This document shows, piece by piece, positions 33,301 to 45,190 of a DNA stretch of 64,000 nt. This DNA is from Haematococcus lacustris. Its lineage: Eukaryota > Chlorophyta > Chlorophyceae > Chlamydomonadales > Haematococcaceae. The stretch lies in the NCBI GenBank assembly GCA_030144725.1, contig JASKMD010000031.1:5114197-5178196 (forward strand), read 5' to 3'. The notes below the pieces were generated by a model. The model was not told where the DNA came from. It ran no database searches and saw only the letters and a program-made list of their open reading frames with translations. The translations under genes and the position numbers were made by a program. Every line of letters begins with the position of its first letter. Position 1 is the stretch's first letter.

Positions 33301-33445
33301 TCAGGGACATTTGACTTTGTGCCGCGCCTGGTGAGAGTTGAGTTGTCATTTTAACGCGAAATGCCTTATCTATGCGTCGCGCTTGCGCCTGCGCGCCCGA
33401 GCTGCTGGCACCCACGGTGACCGGCAGTCTGCCAGGCACGCGATG
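33301..33445. repeat. dispersed repeat B, copy 3, truncated by gap
   Basis: GGGACATTTGACTTTG followed by GTGAGAGTTGAGTTGTCATT and CTGGCACCCACGGTGACCGG, as in copies 1 and 2, then the assembly gap. The repeat may have caused the gap. Confidence 0.85.
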
Positions 33446-33945
33446 NNNNNNNNNNNNNNNNNNNNNNNNNNNNNNNNNNNNNNNNNNNNNNNNNNNNNNN
33501 NNNNNNNNNNNNNNNNNNNNNNNNNNNNNNNNNNNNNNNNNNNNNNNNNNNNNNNNNNNNNNNNNNNNNNNNNNNNNNNNNNNNNNNNNNNNNNNNNNNN
33601 NNNNNNNNNNNNNNNNNNNNNNNNNNNNNNNNNNNNNNNNNNNNNNNNNNNNNNNNNNNNNNNNNNNNNNNNNNNNNNNNNNNNNNNNNNNNNNNNNNNN
33701 NNNNNNNNNNNNNNNNNNNNNNNNNNNNNNNNNNNNNNNNNNNNNNNNNNNNNNNNNNNNNNNNNNNNNNNNNNNNNNNNNNNNNNNNNNNNNNNNNNNN
33801 NNNNNNNNNNNNNNNNNNNNNNNNNNNNNNNNNNNNNNNNNNNNNNNNNNNNNNNNNNNNNNNNNNNNNNNNNNNNNNNNNNNNNNNNNNNNNNNNNNNN
33901 NNNNNNNNNNNNNNNNNNNNNNNNNNNNNNNNNNNNNNNNNNNNN
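33446..33945. other. assembly gap, 500 N
   Basis: Exactly 500 N, a conventional filler length, so the true size is unknown. Open frames drawn through it are meaningless. Confidence 1.
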
Positions 33946-34251
33946 GACGGATGAAGGACTAGGGACAGCACGTGACTGTGCGAGATGGTAACACGTGACT
34001 ATCCGCGGTCGCAACCGCCTTGTCTAGCGCGCGCCACGACCTAGATGCAAGTGATCGCCGGCAGCAGATTGCTGCAACCGCAAGCGCCAGCCTGTGTACG
34101 TCCTTAGTTGTGCAAGAAACGCAGGGCTTGGAGGCTCGCCGCTTCGCGCCTGCGCAATAGCATTGCACTACCGTAAGACGAACCCATACTATACCTAGTT
34201 GACACGGCCGACGCTGCCTCGGACAAAAGTGTGACAACTAGACGCCCCCGA
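33946..34251. other. 3' flank of the cytochrome b5 gene
   Basis: Sequence after the minus-strand stop at 34252-34254. No open frame or element is recognised. Confidence 0.4.
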
Positions 34252-37200
34252 CTAAGCATCGCGTAAGCTCACCGGCGGGATGCAAGGTATGTCGTCTTGG
34301 TGGATTTCGCCTCTGTAGAACTCCCTCAGGTACAAGAAGCTTTCCCGGGTGGCATGGTAATTCTGCAGCGCACCCGGTGCACACTCAGTGTAACCTGGTC
34401 ATGGACATCGACCATGCTTTTTACCACTTCCAACATTTGTTTACGAGAGCAGTTTGCAACAGGCGACACGCAACAATGTTGCACACGGGTGTGTGCGATT
34501 GTACGTTGTGTATATAATCGTGAACATAATCATAATCGTGTGTTGCATGGGTCATGGAAGCTGGAACAAAGCTACATCACCGCACGGTGAGAGCAGGCCA
34601 GCCCAGCTGAGCCCCACCTCGAAGAACCGGCTGCTGTCTCGGTTGAGCGCCTGGCGCGGGATGATGGAGGAGCCCCCTGCGCAAGCAAGCCATGCAGCTC
34701 CATGCAAGGCTTTCATTTTTGTTCTTATAGCTTGTTTTCGACATTATGTGTTCGACACAAGAAGGCACACAGTAAGCGATGGACAGCAGCAGCCACCCTT
34801 GCTGAAGTCCCCTTCCCCCCTTCCCGCTTTCCCCTCCCTTGCCCACCAAATGCCATCCAGCCCCTGCCTCAGGCATTGACAGGGGTGAGTGAGGGGGTGA
34901 GAAGGGTAAGTGAGTGGGGAGGAGTGAGGTCACGCCCACCCGGGTGCTCTGGCAGCCAACGGGTGACGTCCAGCACCATGCCGTCCATGATCTGCGATGA
35001 GGTGAGGAGTGGAGCACCAGGCTCATGCGGCAGGCCAGCCTCACCCGCCACCCCCACCCCCGATCCCAGACCCCCCACCCCCGACCCGGCACCGCCCACC
35101 CCCCAGCCCGCACCGCCCACCCCCCACGCCCCAGCCGGCGCAGCCCCCACCCACCAGCCCCCACCCGGGACCCCGCCACCCCCCACCCCCCACCCCCCAC
35201 CCCCCACCCCCCACCCCCACGCCCCACCCCGCAGGCCCCCACCCCCCACGCCCACCCCCCACCCCCGACCCCCCACCCCCCACGCCGCCGCACCCCCCTG
35301 ACCCCGACCCCCACCCCCACCCCCACCCCCCACCCCCACCCCCGACCCCCGAACCCCCACCCCCGACCCCCCAGCCCTGCCACCCGCGACCCCGTTCCGA
35401 CCCCACCCCCCAGCCTCCTCACCCCCCAGCCCCCGACCCCCCACCCCCCAGCCCCCCCGAGCCTCACCAGCAGCACCTGGCCCAGTAGCATTGGCCGCCT
35501 CCACCTCTGCGAAGCGCCACACCCGCAGCCCGCTGTGCAGCCCCCTCAGCCGGGCCTGGCAGTGCTGCTCCAGGGAGGTGAGGCCCAGCACCCCGGCAGC
35601 CTGCGGCACCAGCCCATGACGTCAGAGGCCTTAAGCCCCCCCAGGCGCTGGTGTGGCATCAACACATGCAGGGGCAGCGGGACGGGCAACTAGGCAGCGG
35701 TCAGCAGGGAGTGCCCCGGAGGTCATCTCCTAGTGCCCTGTGCCAAGGCGTGCTGCTGATAGAGGTAGCAGTACCAGTTGAGGGCTAGGGTTACACCTGC
35801 TGCCATGCAGCTGCCTGCCCTTGCCCAATCAGCCGGTTAGCAGCAGGCATGAGAGCCGGCGCCCCACCCCCCTTCTCAAGCTTTGCAGTGGCAGTGGCGG
35901 CAGGACAGGGCAGGGCAGGCGCCTAGGCAATGGTCAACCGAGGGTCAGCAGGGGTCGCAGGGACAGTGTCTGGGTGAACCCTGCAACCTCCTCACAATCC
36001 CTGCTCTCCCGCACGCCCTGCTCACACTCTTCGCACATGTGTGTCCCCTCCCCCTCCCCCTCCCCCTCCCCCTCCCCCTCCCCCTCCCCCTCCCCTCCCC
36101 CTCCCCCTCCCCCTCCCCCTCCCCCTCCCCCTCCCCTCCCCCTCCCCCTCCCCCTCCCCCTCCCCCTCCCCCTCCCCCTCCCCCTCCCCCTCCCCCTCCC
36201 CCTCCCCCTCCCCCTCCCCCTCCCCCTCCCCCTCCCCCTCCCCCTCCCCCTCCCCCTCCCCCTCCCCCTCCCCCTCCCCCTCCCCCTCCCCCTCCCCCTC
36301 CCCCTCCCCCTCCCCCTCCCCCTCCCCCTCCCCCTCCCCCTCCCCCTCCCCCTCCCCCTCCCCCTCCCCCTCCCCCTCCCCCTCCCCCCCCCCTCCCCCT
36401 CCCCCTCCCCCTCCCCCTCCCCCTCCCCCTCCCCCTCCCCCTACCCCTCCCCCTCCCCCTCCCCCTCCCCCTCCCCCTCCCCCTCCCCCTCCCCCTCCCC
36501 CTCCCCACCTGACCTGCAGCAGCCCCTCCAGGTGCATGAGGGACCAGTCAGGCGGCGCCCTGCCCAAGTGCTGCGCCTCCAGGAACAGCAGCACGCGGTC
36601 AAAGGTCAGCGCGTCCACCTCCACGGCCACCTCCCCCTCCTCCTCCCCCCCCTGCCCCTCAGACTGCCCTGCTGTGGTGCTGCGAACCACCTGGGGGGGC
36701 AGGAGGCGGGGGGGAAGGGGAGGGGAAGGGGGATGAGGGTAGGGGGGAGGGATGAGGAGGGGGGGGGGGGGGGAGAAGGGGAATGAGGGAGTGGGAGGAG
36801 GCTGAGAGCCAAGGTCACGTCTGTAGCTGAAGCAAAGGGCAAGGGGGCTAGACAGGGCAAGAGGTGGGGTGTGGCGGGCTGAGGGTGGGGGGGAGGCAGG
36901 AGCAGGAGCGAGGGCGGGGGTGGCAGCATGGCCAGGCAGCTTGTATAAAAGCACAGCTGTCTCCATGCAGCCCACCTGGTAGTCTTAGCTCCAAGGCATG
37001 GCTGTACCGACATCAATAGCCGGCAACATGAACAACCAGTGCTCAACATCCCGCCCGCCTAACCACTTGCCCTGCCCTCCTCCCCCTGCCCCCCCCCCTG
37101 CTCCCCTAACCCTCAGCGCCCCCCCTGTCCGCCCCCCCCTGCCCCCCCCCCCCCCCCCACCTGGGTCAGTGCCAGGCAGGGGCGCAGCAGCTGGCGCTTG

Positions 37201-37256
37201 ACAGGGAACCACTCACCGTCACTGCACCTTACCACCAGCTCATTGCGGGGACGCAT
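34252..37256 (-). CDS. BTB/SKP1-like plus cytochrome b5-like domain protein
   Basis: Exons in transcript order: 37256-37161, 36690-36514, 35600 to about 35470, 34991-34940, 34676-34618 and 34362-34252. The N-terminus, NELVVRCSDGEWFPVKRQLL...VDALTFDRVLLFLEAQHLG, resembles the BTB/SKP1 fold (short strand-turn-strand, then helices). Next come GVLGLTSLEQHC and RVWRFAEVEAANAT. The b5 core is MVLDVTRWLPEHPGG, split in phase before SSIIPRQALNRDSSRFFE and then NYHATRESFLYLREFYRGEI. His of HPGG is the first haem ligand and His of YHATRES is the likely second. Junctions are phase-consistent except exon 3 to exon 4, where a microexon of length 2 mod 3 seems to be missing. Start: the ATG at 37256 lies just 5' of the first conserved strand. 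Its partner and pathway are not evident. Confidence 0.75.
35040..35460. repeat. CACCCC-rich low-complexity tract
   Basis: Degenerate CCCCCAC/CCCCGAC repeats filling the intron upstream of the b5-core exon. Frames through it are spurious. Confidence 0.9.
36041..36507. repeat. CCCCCT hexanucleotide array, about 465 bp
   Basis: Almost uninterrupted CCCCCT units, a homopurine/homopyrimidine mirror-repeat tract. It sits in the intron between exons 2 and 3 of the BTB-b5 gene and ends six bases before the donor of exon 2. In the transcript it reads as GGGGGA repeats. Confidence 0.97.
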
Positions 37257-37325
37257 CTGGGCGGGGGGTCGCACCGCGTTCACCAACACCAGCAGGGGGC
37301 AGGCGGCGGAGGGGGGTCTGCCCCT

Positions 37326-37364
<39 letters not shown>

Positions 37365-37453
37365 ACAGGTGGGCAGGGCGCGGCTGCCATCCTTGGCAGT
37401 GACCATGGCTCTCACCCGGCTGCCTCTAGCTCAGGTCCGCCCTAGCACCCAGG

Positions 37454-40400
37454 CTACCTGATCTGATGACTGAGGCTGGGCCTGCCGCATGTGCCTGGTG
37501 CTCCACTCCTCACCTCATCGCAGATCATGGACGCTGGCCCTAGCGCACCTGAGGTGTCTGCCACCAGGCCCAGGCCAGCCCCACCTCCCCCCCAGGCAGG
37601 GTCGGCAGGGGGTGGGACCAGGGCAGGCAGGGGCTCAAGGGAAAGGCTCAGCAGGGCAGGCAGGAAGAGCAGGGGAGGCAGCTGCACTGCAGCGTCACAC
37701 CTGTCACACTCCTCAGCCTGCTCCTCGCCTGCCTCTGGGTCACACTTGTGGTTGAGAGGGGGTGTGATGGCGGGGAGGGGGTGTGATGGGGAGTGGGGGG
37801 GTGGGGAGGGGGGGGAGGCGGAGGGGGGAGTGGGGGAGGAGGGGTCAGAGGAGGGGTGCAGGTACAGGGCCGTGCCTGGCCCCAGCTTGCCCCTACAGGG
37901 GCAGCAGCAGGCAACGCCCACATCTGGAATGGGGAAGGTCTGCGTGTGCCTGAACCCCGCGGCGAGCTGCTGCGCATCCACATACACGTCGCTGCCTAGA
38001 AGGGGGGGGAGGTCTGCGGGGTCCCCCCCCAGGAGTCCAAAAGACGGGATCGGCAGGGCAGGGCAGGGCAAGGCGAGTGAGCAGGTCAGCAGGTCAGCAG
38101 GTCAGGCTGAGGCTGACCAGCCATGGCAGGAAAAGGGCTCCATGGGGAAGGCTGCGCGGTGGCGGTCTCAGTGAGGCCGCGGAGTGCTGTAGGTGCGCAG
38201 GCCGCTGGCTGGTCCACAGCACACCTCACCTCACGCTGCCCCTCCCCCTTCATGCTCAAGGCCAGCGTGGGCTGCCGTCACCCCCCCCCACCCACCCATA
38301 CCCCCCCACCCCCCACACCCACCCATACCTCCCCCCCAACCCTAGGGCCCGACAGGTCATCATGGGCTCCCCACGCCCCACACGTTTCACCTACCCTGAT
38401 CTCCCCTGTGAGGGCCCCACACTCTGACATGCCCACCCCCTTCCCCCTGCCTTACCAACTCACCAGAGGCCCCCCCCTGCCCCCCCCTGCCACCCCCTCT
38501 CCCCCCCTGGCCCCCTCCTGCCCCCCCCTCCCCCCTCCTGGCCCCCCCCTGCCCCCCCCTGCCCTGCCGTGAGGCTACCTGAAGCAATGGTAGGCCACCG
38601 TGTCCTCCCTCTCCTCCGCGTCCAGGTTGTGAGTCTGGGTCACTCGCAGCGCCAGGACCAACCCACCAGGGCCGGGGCCGGGGCCGGGGCCGGGGCCGGG
38701 GCCGGGGCTGGGGCCGGGCGTACAACAAGAATTTAGGCCAGGGCCTGGCTGGTCGCCAGGGGGGGCGGTGAAGTCAGCAGCTGGGTGGAGGGTGTGTGGG
38801 GAGGCGAGAGGGGCAGGGGGAGGCATGGCTGGGGCCAGCATGAGGAAGCGCTGCAGGCAGGCAGGCAGGCAGGCGGGCAGGCAGGCAGGCGGGCAGGCGG
38901 GCAGGCAGGCAGGCAGGCAGGCGGGCAGGCGGGCAGGTGCTGAGGTGCCTAGACGGTCATCCCTGGTGTGAGGAGTGGAGTGAGCAGTGTGTGCCCCTGC
39001 AGTCCCCTGCTACAGACTTCATGACGCAATGGGAGTGAGCATCGCACACCCCTGCACTGCCCATGCCCTGCTGGGGGGCATGTTCCTGGAGGCTGGGCTG
39101 CGTGGAGAAGCTTGTGGCAGCTCTGCCCAGCTGCCCACAGGTCAGCAGGCTGTGCATCCCAGCAGGTTGTGGCTGCCTGTCGTGGCTGCCTGTAGGGGTG
39201 GCAGCAGCCCCCAACAGCTGAGAAGTCTTAGTCTTGGTGGTTCTCAGTCTTATGTCTTAGTCAAGGTGTGATCTAGGGTGATTCAAAGCTTGGAGTGTGT
39301 GATGACAAGAAGGAGCTGGCATCACACCACTATGCGCCTTCAAGCCTTGTGCGCAACATCACTGCCACCTCTGCATGGCACCCAATAAATACATTATCAT
39401 GCTGTTCAAAACCCTAGAGTATGATTAAAGTGTAAAACCCTGCTGTGGTTTTTTGAAATCCCAGGCATCGACGGCGCAGTGCAGCCGTACGTTAGTGCTC
39501 CGACCGCCCTGGCCCACCATCGCACCTCGTTCAGCGCCACAAAACGGCCAAAATAGGTGCGCATGAATTCCGCCGCGAGCTGCTGCGCGTTCACATACAC
39601 GTCGCTGCGTTGAACGGGAAGGTCCTGGTCCTCTCCCCGGGAATCCGGAAGACACGGGTCAGCAGGGCAGGGCAGGGTCAGCGCGGGGCTGAGGCTGACC
39701 AGCCTGACCTCCAGCCACAGCTCCGTCAGCTCTAGGGGTGGGGCAAGGGAGGCCTCGTCCAGGCAGCTGCGTACAGCATGCAGCATGCAGTGGGGCGGCA
39801 GCACCACCACCATGGCCAGCCTGGACAAGCCGTTTTTTTTTAGACAGTCTGCCAGCGCTGCCAGCTGCGACACAAAAGGGTTGGCTGAACCGAAGTGCTC
39901 CGTGCTCCCAGCCCGTGCTCTCAACCGAAGTGCTCCCAGCCTCACTTCCAGTCCGCTAAGTGACATGCTCCGTGTTCACCAATATCGTGACACTTGTCAA
40001 TGAGTGTGGCCCACCCGTGGCACTTGTAAGTCAAGTTCAGGCTATCGGCAACACCTGGTGTGCAGCAGGGCTGCTGCTTGACTCTGTCATGTCACCAGGC
40101 ATGTTGCCATTACCTCCTACCCGCTGTGCCCTTCCTGCCCTGCCTGTGTGGCTCCTAAGCTGCGCTGAGCTAGGCAAGGTGCTAGGGGCAGGGACTAGGC
40201 AGTATGACCTTCACCCCTTCACACCAACATGCCCACCTGCCCACCTGCCTAACTGCCCACCTGTGCCACGCCCACCTAGCCTGCCTGACCACTCCCTGCC
40301 TGCCTGCCTGCCCACCCTCCAGCCTGCTGCCCCTGGCACTCATCTTCACCTCTGGGTGTGTCTGTGACCATGCCACACCTGAAGCTGTAGCTGTCACCAG

Positions 40401-40744
40401 CGCATATGTGCAGGTTGTGCATCTGGACCTCATCCAACTGCACGCTGCCCTGAGGGACCAGGGTGTCGGGTGCTGCAGGGACCAGACAGTCTGACCCCGC
40501 TGCCAGCTGGAGCCAAAGGCTGCCAGTCCCCTCTTGGTTCGAGGAGCAGCTGGCGGGCTGCATGGCGGCCAAATCGGCGGGATGCATGCCTGCGGGAAGC
40601 CCGCATGCCACGCCCGACCTCGCCACAACCCGCAGCCGCAGCGTGACCTGGCGAAGCAGGAAGGCACGCAGCGGCGGGTATGCAGAGTTTGGGAGCAAGG
40701 CAGGGTGGGCGGGACGCACCATGTAGCGCTGGAGACCTGCGCAA
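37454..40744 (-). CDS. unrecognised minus-strand multi-exon gene
   Basis: Several minus-strand segments look coding, with ordinary codon composition and splice-like edges. About 40722-40380 has AFLLRQVTLRLRVVARSG and QLDEVQMHNLHICAG. About 39966-39500 has PFVSQLAALADCLKKNGLSR, LELTELWLEVRLVSL and SDVYVNAQQLAAEFMRTYFG. About 38670-38577 has LVLALRVTQTHNLDAEERED and VAYHCFR followed by a GTAGCC donor. About 38010-37940 has SDVYVDAQQLAAGFRHTQ. The SDVYV(N/D)AQQLAA segment occurs twice because the DNA is duplicated. I do not recognise the family and cannot fix start, stop or exon chain, so the span is approximate. Confidence 0.35.
38852..38938. repeat. GGCA tetranucleotide array
   Basis: GGCAGGCA units with occasional GGCG variants. 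Confidence 0.95.
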
Positions 40745-41212
40745 TAGAACTGCTGTTAGTGCTGGCCGTCAGTCACCCGGCAGCTATCTTCCTCTGTGGT
40801 GGTGAGGTGCAGTTATCGAGTTACCTTCACACCGACCGGGACCACCGGAGAACCGGTCGAGCTTTAATGCACCTGGCACCTGGCACACCTCGGTACCATT
40901 CGTCCGCATGCTGCACACCCCTTGGTAAGCTGTACACCTGGCTTCCTGGGCTCTTGTATTGATGCAGGCATAACAAAAAAGGTGTAAGCAGGGGAAAGGG
41001 CAAGCGCGATAACCCGAGCAGAGGCACAGAGAGTCGAACCCTGGTGTGTAATTCAATATCCTACACAGCGAAGGGAACTCTTCAGAGTGATCAATGCTCA
41101 TGCTAACTTGCATTCAATCATTTTCAAGCCATCGTGATCAACGATAGCATAATACGTCGATATTGCCTCATTGGCTACTGCACCTCGCGGTATTGGCGAC
41201 TGCGGCTCAGCC
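40745..41212. other. upstream region of the transaminase gene with tRNA-like box
   Basis: The minus strand around 41035 reads CAGGGTTCGACTCTCTG, which forms a T-arm with one G-T pair. The neighbouring anticodon-like stem would need an 11-base loop, so it is not a functional tRNA. No other feature is seen. Confidence 0.4.
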
Positions 41213-44017
41213 ATGCTGAACGGCGTGGCGGCTGGGGCCGTCGTGCCTGATGCGTCTGTGCTGCATCAGGGCAACGCTGTGCCAATTCAGATCCCTTGCC
41301 GTCGTAACCGCCTTCCCCGCCGCAATGTTCGGATGGCCAGCAAGGCTCACGAGTTCTCGCTGTGGCGCGAGAATACCCCAATTCCCAAAACCTATAACCC
41401 AAACGTCGTGCCGGGCATCAGGACTCAGGCAACGCCGCTGTTGTCAGCGTCAAAGGTTAGCGCAAGAGCCAGATCCTGTGGCTTGCTAACCTTCAACCCA
41501 CGGCATCGACACTACGATGCACTGGCAACGGCACGGCAGGCGGCGACCTGGACGCTGCGTAGGTTGTGGAGCGGCTGAACACCGGCGTACATGCCCAAGC
41601 TGCGAGCCATTTCGGCGCCTTCTATTCCAGTGAGCTGGGCGGCATCGTCACGGACCCTGCGCTAATGGTCGTGCACATGGACGACCACATGGTTCACCGT
41701 GGGCACAGCGTCTTCGACACTGCTAGCATCGTCCACGGCCACGTGTACCAGCTCGATCGGCACCTTGCGCGTTTCCAGGCTTCCGCGGAGGCAGCGGGCT
41801 TATCCATGCCCTACAGCATGGAGAAGGTCACGCGAGTCATTCTCGACACTGCAGCAGCTTCCAAGAAGCTGAATGGTGGGTGAGGTCAGCGCTCCCTTGC
41901 CTGCCTGTTTGCCTTGGGCTTGCCATGCTCTACCTAGCTGTCCCAACAGCAGCTGACATGGGGAAGCTGAGCTGTGCCCGGCAGGTACCATCAGGTTCTG
42001 GCTATCAGCCGGGCGTGGTGGCTTCGGCCTCAGTATCCGCGAGTGCATCGAGCCCAGCCTGTACGTCATGGCCAGCTCGGAACTGGTGCCCAAGATGAAT
42101 GCCCTTGATCGGATCGCTGGCTGGACAGCCTGCATCTCCCCAGTGCCACCTAGCCCTGACATGTTTGCCACCATCAAGAGCACCAACTACCTGCGCAACG
42201 CCCTGGTCCTGCAGCACGCTGAGTCACAGGGGTTTGACGTGGTGAGTGTGCTGAACATAAAGAGTGACAGGGCCGAGGGTGTGAGGGTGTGAGGGGTGGG
42301 GCAAAACTGCTGTGCCCTTACCCTACACCGCCAGCAGCATGGTTAAACACTGTGAAAGCACTGCGAAAGCACTGTGAAACAGCACGGCGCCCCTACCTAC
42401 CCCGCACCAGCGCCCCACACTCCATGCTTACTTTGGTGTGCTGGACCTGGTGCAGGGCCTGTTTGTGGATGACGAGGGCCATGTCCAGGAGGGCCCCAAC
42501 ATGAACCTGGCCATCATCACCCAGGAAGATGTCATGATCACACCCCCGCCTACTGGCTGCCTGGAGGGCGTCACCATGCAGCGCCTCATCGAACTAATCC
42601 CCTTTGTGAGTCGACAGCTGCTGTGTACATGCATGCAATGCACTGCACTGCACTTTACACAGCGCCTTCCTTCCTTCCCTGCACTGCCTACCGCCATCTT
42701 CACCCTCGCCGCAACTGGCACAGCACATGATGTTGCGCTCAGCAGCGGTTGCGGTGTGGCGGCTGTAGGCAACCAGTGGCCCAGCCTGCTCAGCCTGCTC
42801 AGCCTGCTTAGCCTGACCCACAGGCATCACAGGCTGCAGCACCCACTGCTCAGCCTGGCCCTGGCCTGCCCTGTTGACATCACAGACAGCAGCACCACTA
42901 CCCACCACTACCCACTCCCCACTCCCCACCATTCACACTGCGGCTAGGTAGGCCACCTGGTGAGTGTGAGGTTGTGTTGCTGTCGGCGAGACACCGTTCA
43001 TCAGGAGGCTACTGAATCTTTAGGTCGCTGCAGACCATCAGCAGGGGCTACAGCTGCTGGAATGATGATCTGAAAACACAAAATCACCATCTTTCACCTG
43101 ATCGCTGATTTGACGATAACGTGTCGAACACCTGACCAGCAGCAGCCCGGCAACCTGTTGACTTGGCTTACTCGCCACTGGCGATACACATGACACAGAC
43201 GTGTGACATGGGGATGCTCTGCCATTGTTGCTGTGTTCATTGAGGCTGGTTTCTCTGCACTTTCAACCCGCTTGTCAGAGCCAGGGCTGTTGCTGTATGC
43301 CTGCCCGACTCTTCCAAATGCTGTTGACCTGCCACCAGTGTCGCGCATGGAGCCTGAAATCCTGCTGTCCAGTATGCGCAGAGGAACACCCCCCTTCAGC
43401 ACCCAACCCCTACACTGATCCAACTCCTGAAGCTGATGCGTGCCCACCCAAGCCTGCCTCACTGCCCCCCTCGCAGGAGGTGCGCCGCTCACCCAATGAT
43501 GTTGTCATCAAGGACATCAGGCGTCGCCCCATCTCTATCGAGGAGGTGGCAGAGGCCAAGGAGGTGTTTGTCACCAGCACCACGCTCAGGGTGATGGGCA
43601 TTGTGTCGCTGGACGGCACTCCAATTGCAGGTGTGAGACACGGGGTGGAGGGAGGCGGTGGGCTAGGAGGGGGAAGGGAGGGGTTGAGAAACAGCAAGGA
43701 GCGCTGATTACGGGAGGGGTGGGGGGAGGGAGGGAAAGAGGCTGGGGGCAGAGGTGCAGAGATGAAGATAAATGGAGTGAAGTGTGTGGCAAGGAGTTGG
43801 GTAGCAGGACCCCTCTCAGCCGGCTCCCATGGTGCATATAGCACGCCTGCCACCTTGGCTTGTGCTGCTCCGCTTGCACGCAGACGGCACCCCAGGCATC
43901 ACCACCATGGCCTTGGATGCAATGCTGCTCGAGGACCAGAAGATTGAAGAGGGCAGCATGCAGCACATTGCCATCCCTTGGGGCTATGTGACGGGCATGC
44001 GAGATCAGTTGATGTGA
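41213..44017 (+). CDS. D-amino-acid transaminase / ADC-lyase-like, PLP class IV
   Basis: Fold-type IV PLP enzyme of the plant plastid D-amino-acid transaminase/4-amino-4-deoxychorismate lyase type. Phase-consistent exons: 41213-41455, 41563-41875, 41985-42241, 42411-42605, 43477-43630 and 43884-44017, 431 residues. Landmarks in order: GAFYSSELGGIVTDPALMVV, HMDDHMVHRGHSVFDTASIV, IRFWLSAGRGGFGLS, ATIKSTNYLRN (the Lys is the expected Schiff-base residue), DDEGHVQEGPNMNLAII (the Glu is the expected PLP-ring partner), EAKEVFVTSTTLRVMGIVSL and a C-terminal MALDAMLLEDQKI. The N-terminal 40 or so residues are Arg-rich and poorly conserved, compatible with a plastid transit peptide. The ATG at 41213 is the first in frame after the upstream region. 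A TGTAA, the usual algal polyadenylation signal, lies at about 44337. Confidence 0.85.
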
Positions 44018-45190
44018 GATCCTGGCGAGGCTGGAGGAGTGTACCCTGCTTGTCTTGGTTGTTGATACCCTGCCAGGCATACGCCTCGACAGCAAGACCC
44101 TGGCAGTTGGTCCAATAGGGGCAGGGCGAACTGCAGCCTTGCCCTGGTCGAGCCTACAATAGACAAATCCTTGCAGGCAGCAGGTGCTGCCTTGCAGGCA
44201 GGCGTGGCTGGCCTCCAGATCACCTAATGTGGGTATCCATGTGCAATTTGCTTCCATGCGCAATTTGCTGCCACGGCAGCTCGAGTGGCCCTGCCTATGA
44301 TGTACTCAGCGTATGCACGTCGAGTCGCCACCTCACCTGTAAGATGGCGTTATGCCTGGCTCCTACTCCTAACCAGGCATCAGCCTGACACCCATACAGG
44401 GTCGGCGTGTAGTGATCATGAACCACCATACCTGGCGATGCGAACATCGCAGACGGAGTGATCTGTGTTGTGCGCTGTACTGGTCATGCCCCTCCGCAAT
44501 TGACTCAGCTGGCATCCTGTCTCATTTCATACCAACGGAGTGTGGCAAGCCATGCCCGAATTGACTAGGGCAAACCGCGAAGTGCAAATCGCAGGAAAAC
44601 GCTAATCCAGATGCTTCATTTTGAAACCATACATGTGTATTTTGAGCCCATTTGCGTTGCAGAAAGTCCCCTAGAAGGGGAGGGCGGCCAAGCAGCCTAA
44701 CGGCTGACGGCTTAAGCGGTGTAAGCCACCTATCTACTAGATTGGAAAGCCCAATGCACATGTCACCCCTCCTCGTACCCGCGAAAAAAGACCCTACACG
44801 CCTGGAACGTGCATTAGGCAGTGCATAAGTAAGTCATGGCTGCAGCGGTATGGAGGCTCCAGCAACGGTGCATGCATGCATGGCAGCCGCATCGCACATG
44901 AATGACGTGCCATCACACCTCACATGCCCCCCCCCAATCCATTGCCAGGAGATCAGAGGTTGCGCTGATCTGTGCACATTCCCCAGCTCGCAACTGGCTT
45001 CACCAGCCCTCCTTAAACCCCCTTTGTACATCATGAAACTGGCACTGCCCCCATGCTTTGCCTGACCACATCTGCCCCTACCCTAAGTGATTAATGGCGG
45101 GAATTCATGGAGGTTCGCCATGTGCATCTCAGCCCAGGCTTCTGAGCCGCCCAGCCTTACAGCATTTCTGAACCCCCAGACCTAGGACCG
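44018..45190. other. intergenic with dispersed repeats
   Basis: 44074-44220 is similar to 46470-46612 (shared ATACGCCTCGA, GGGGCAGGGCGA and GCAGGCAGGCGTGGCTGGC). 44646-44729 is an inverted copy of the SINE-like element. No gene is seen. Confidence 0.6.
44646..44729 (-). mobile_element. second copy of the SINE-like element
   Basis: The reverse complement matches 8913-9000 from GTGGCTTACACCGCTTAAGC to the TTTCTG.AACGCA block. It lacks the six bases GTTCGG, so the putative B box is lost. No flanking duplication is evident. Confidence 0.65.

Noticed and set aside
33338..34014. Open frames spanning the first N run
   Set aside because: The gap contributes only unknown codons, so these frames have no support.
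35883..36975. Pro-Ser, Pro-Leu and Gly-Glu frames over the CCCCCT array
   Set aside because: Repeat-derived, within an intron of the minus-strand b5 gene.
41015..41090. A tRNA gene on the minus strand near 41050
   Set aside because: The T-arm is good, but the anticodon-like stem has an 11-base loop and the acceptor and D arms do not pair.
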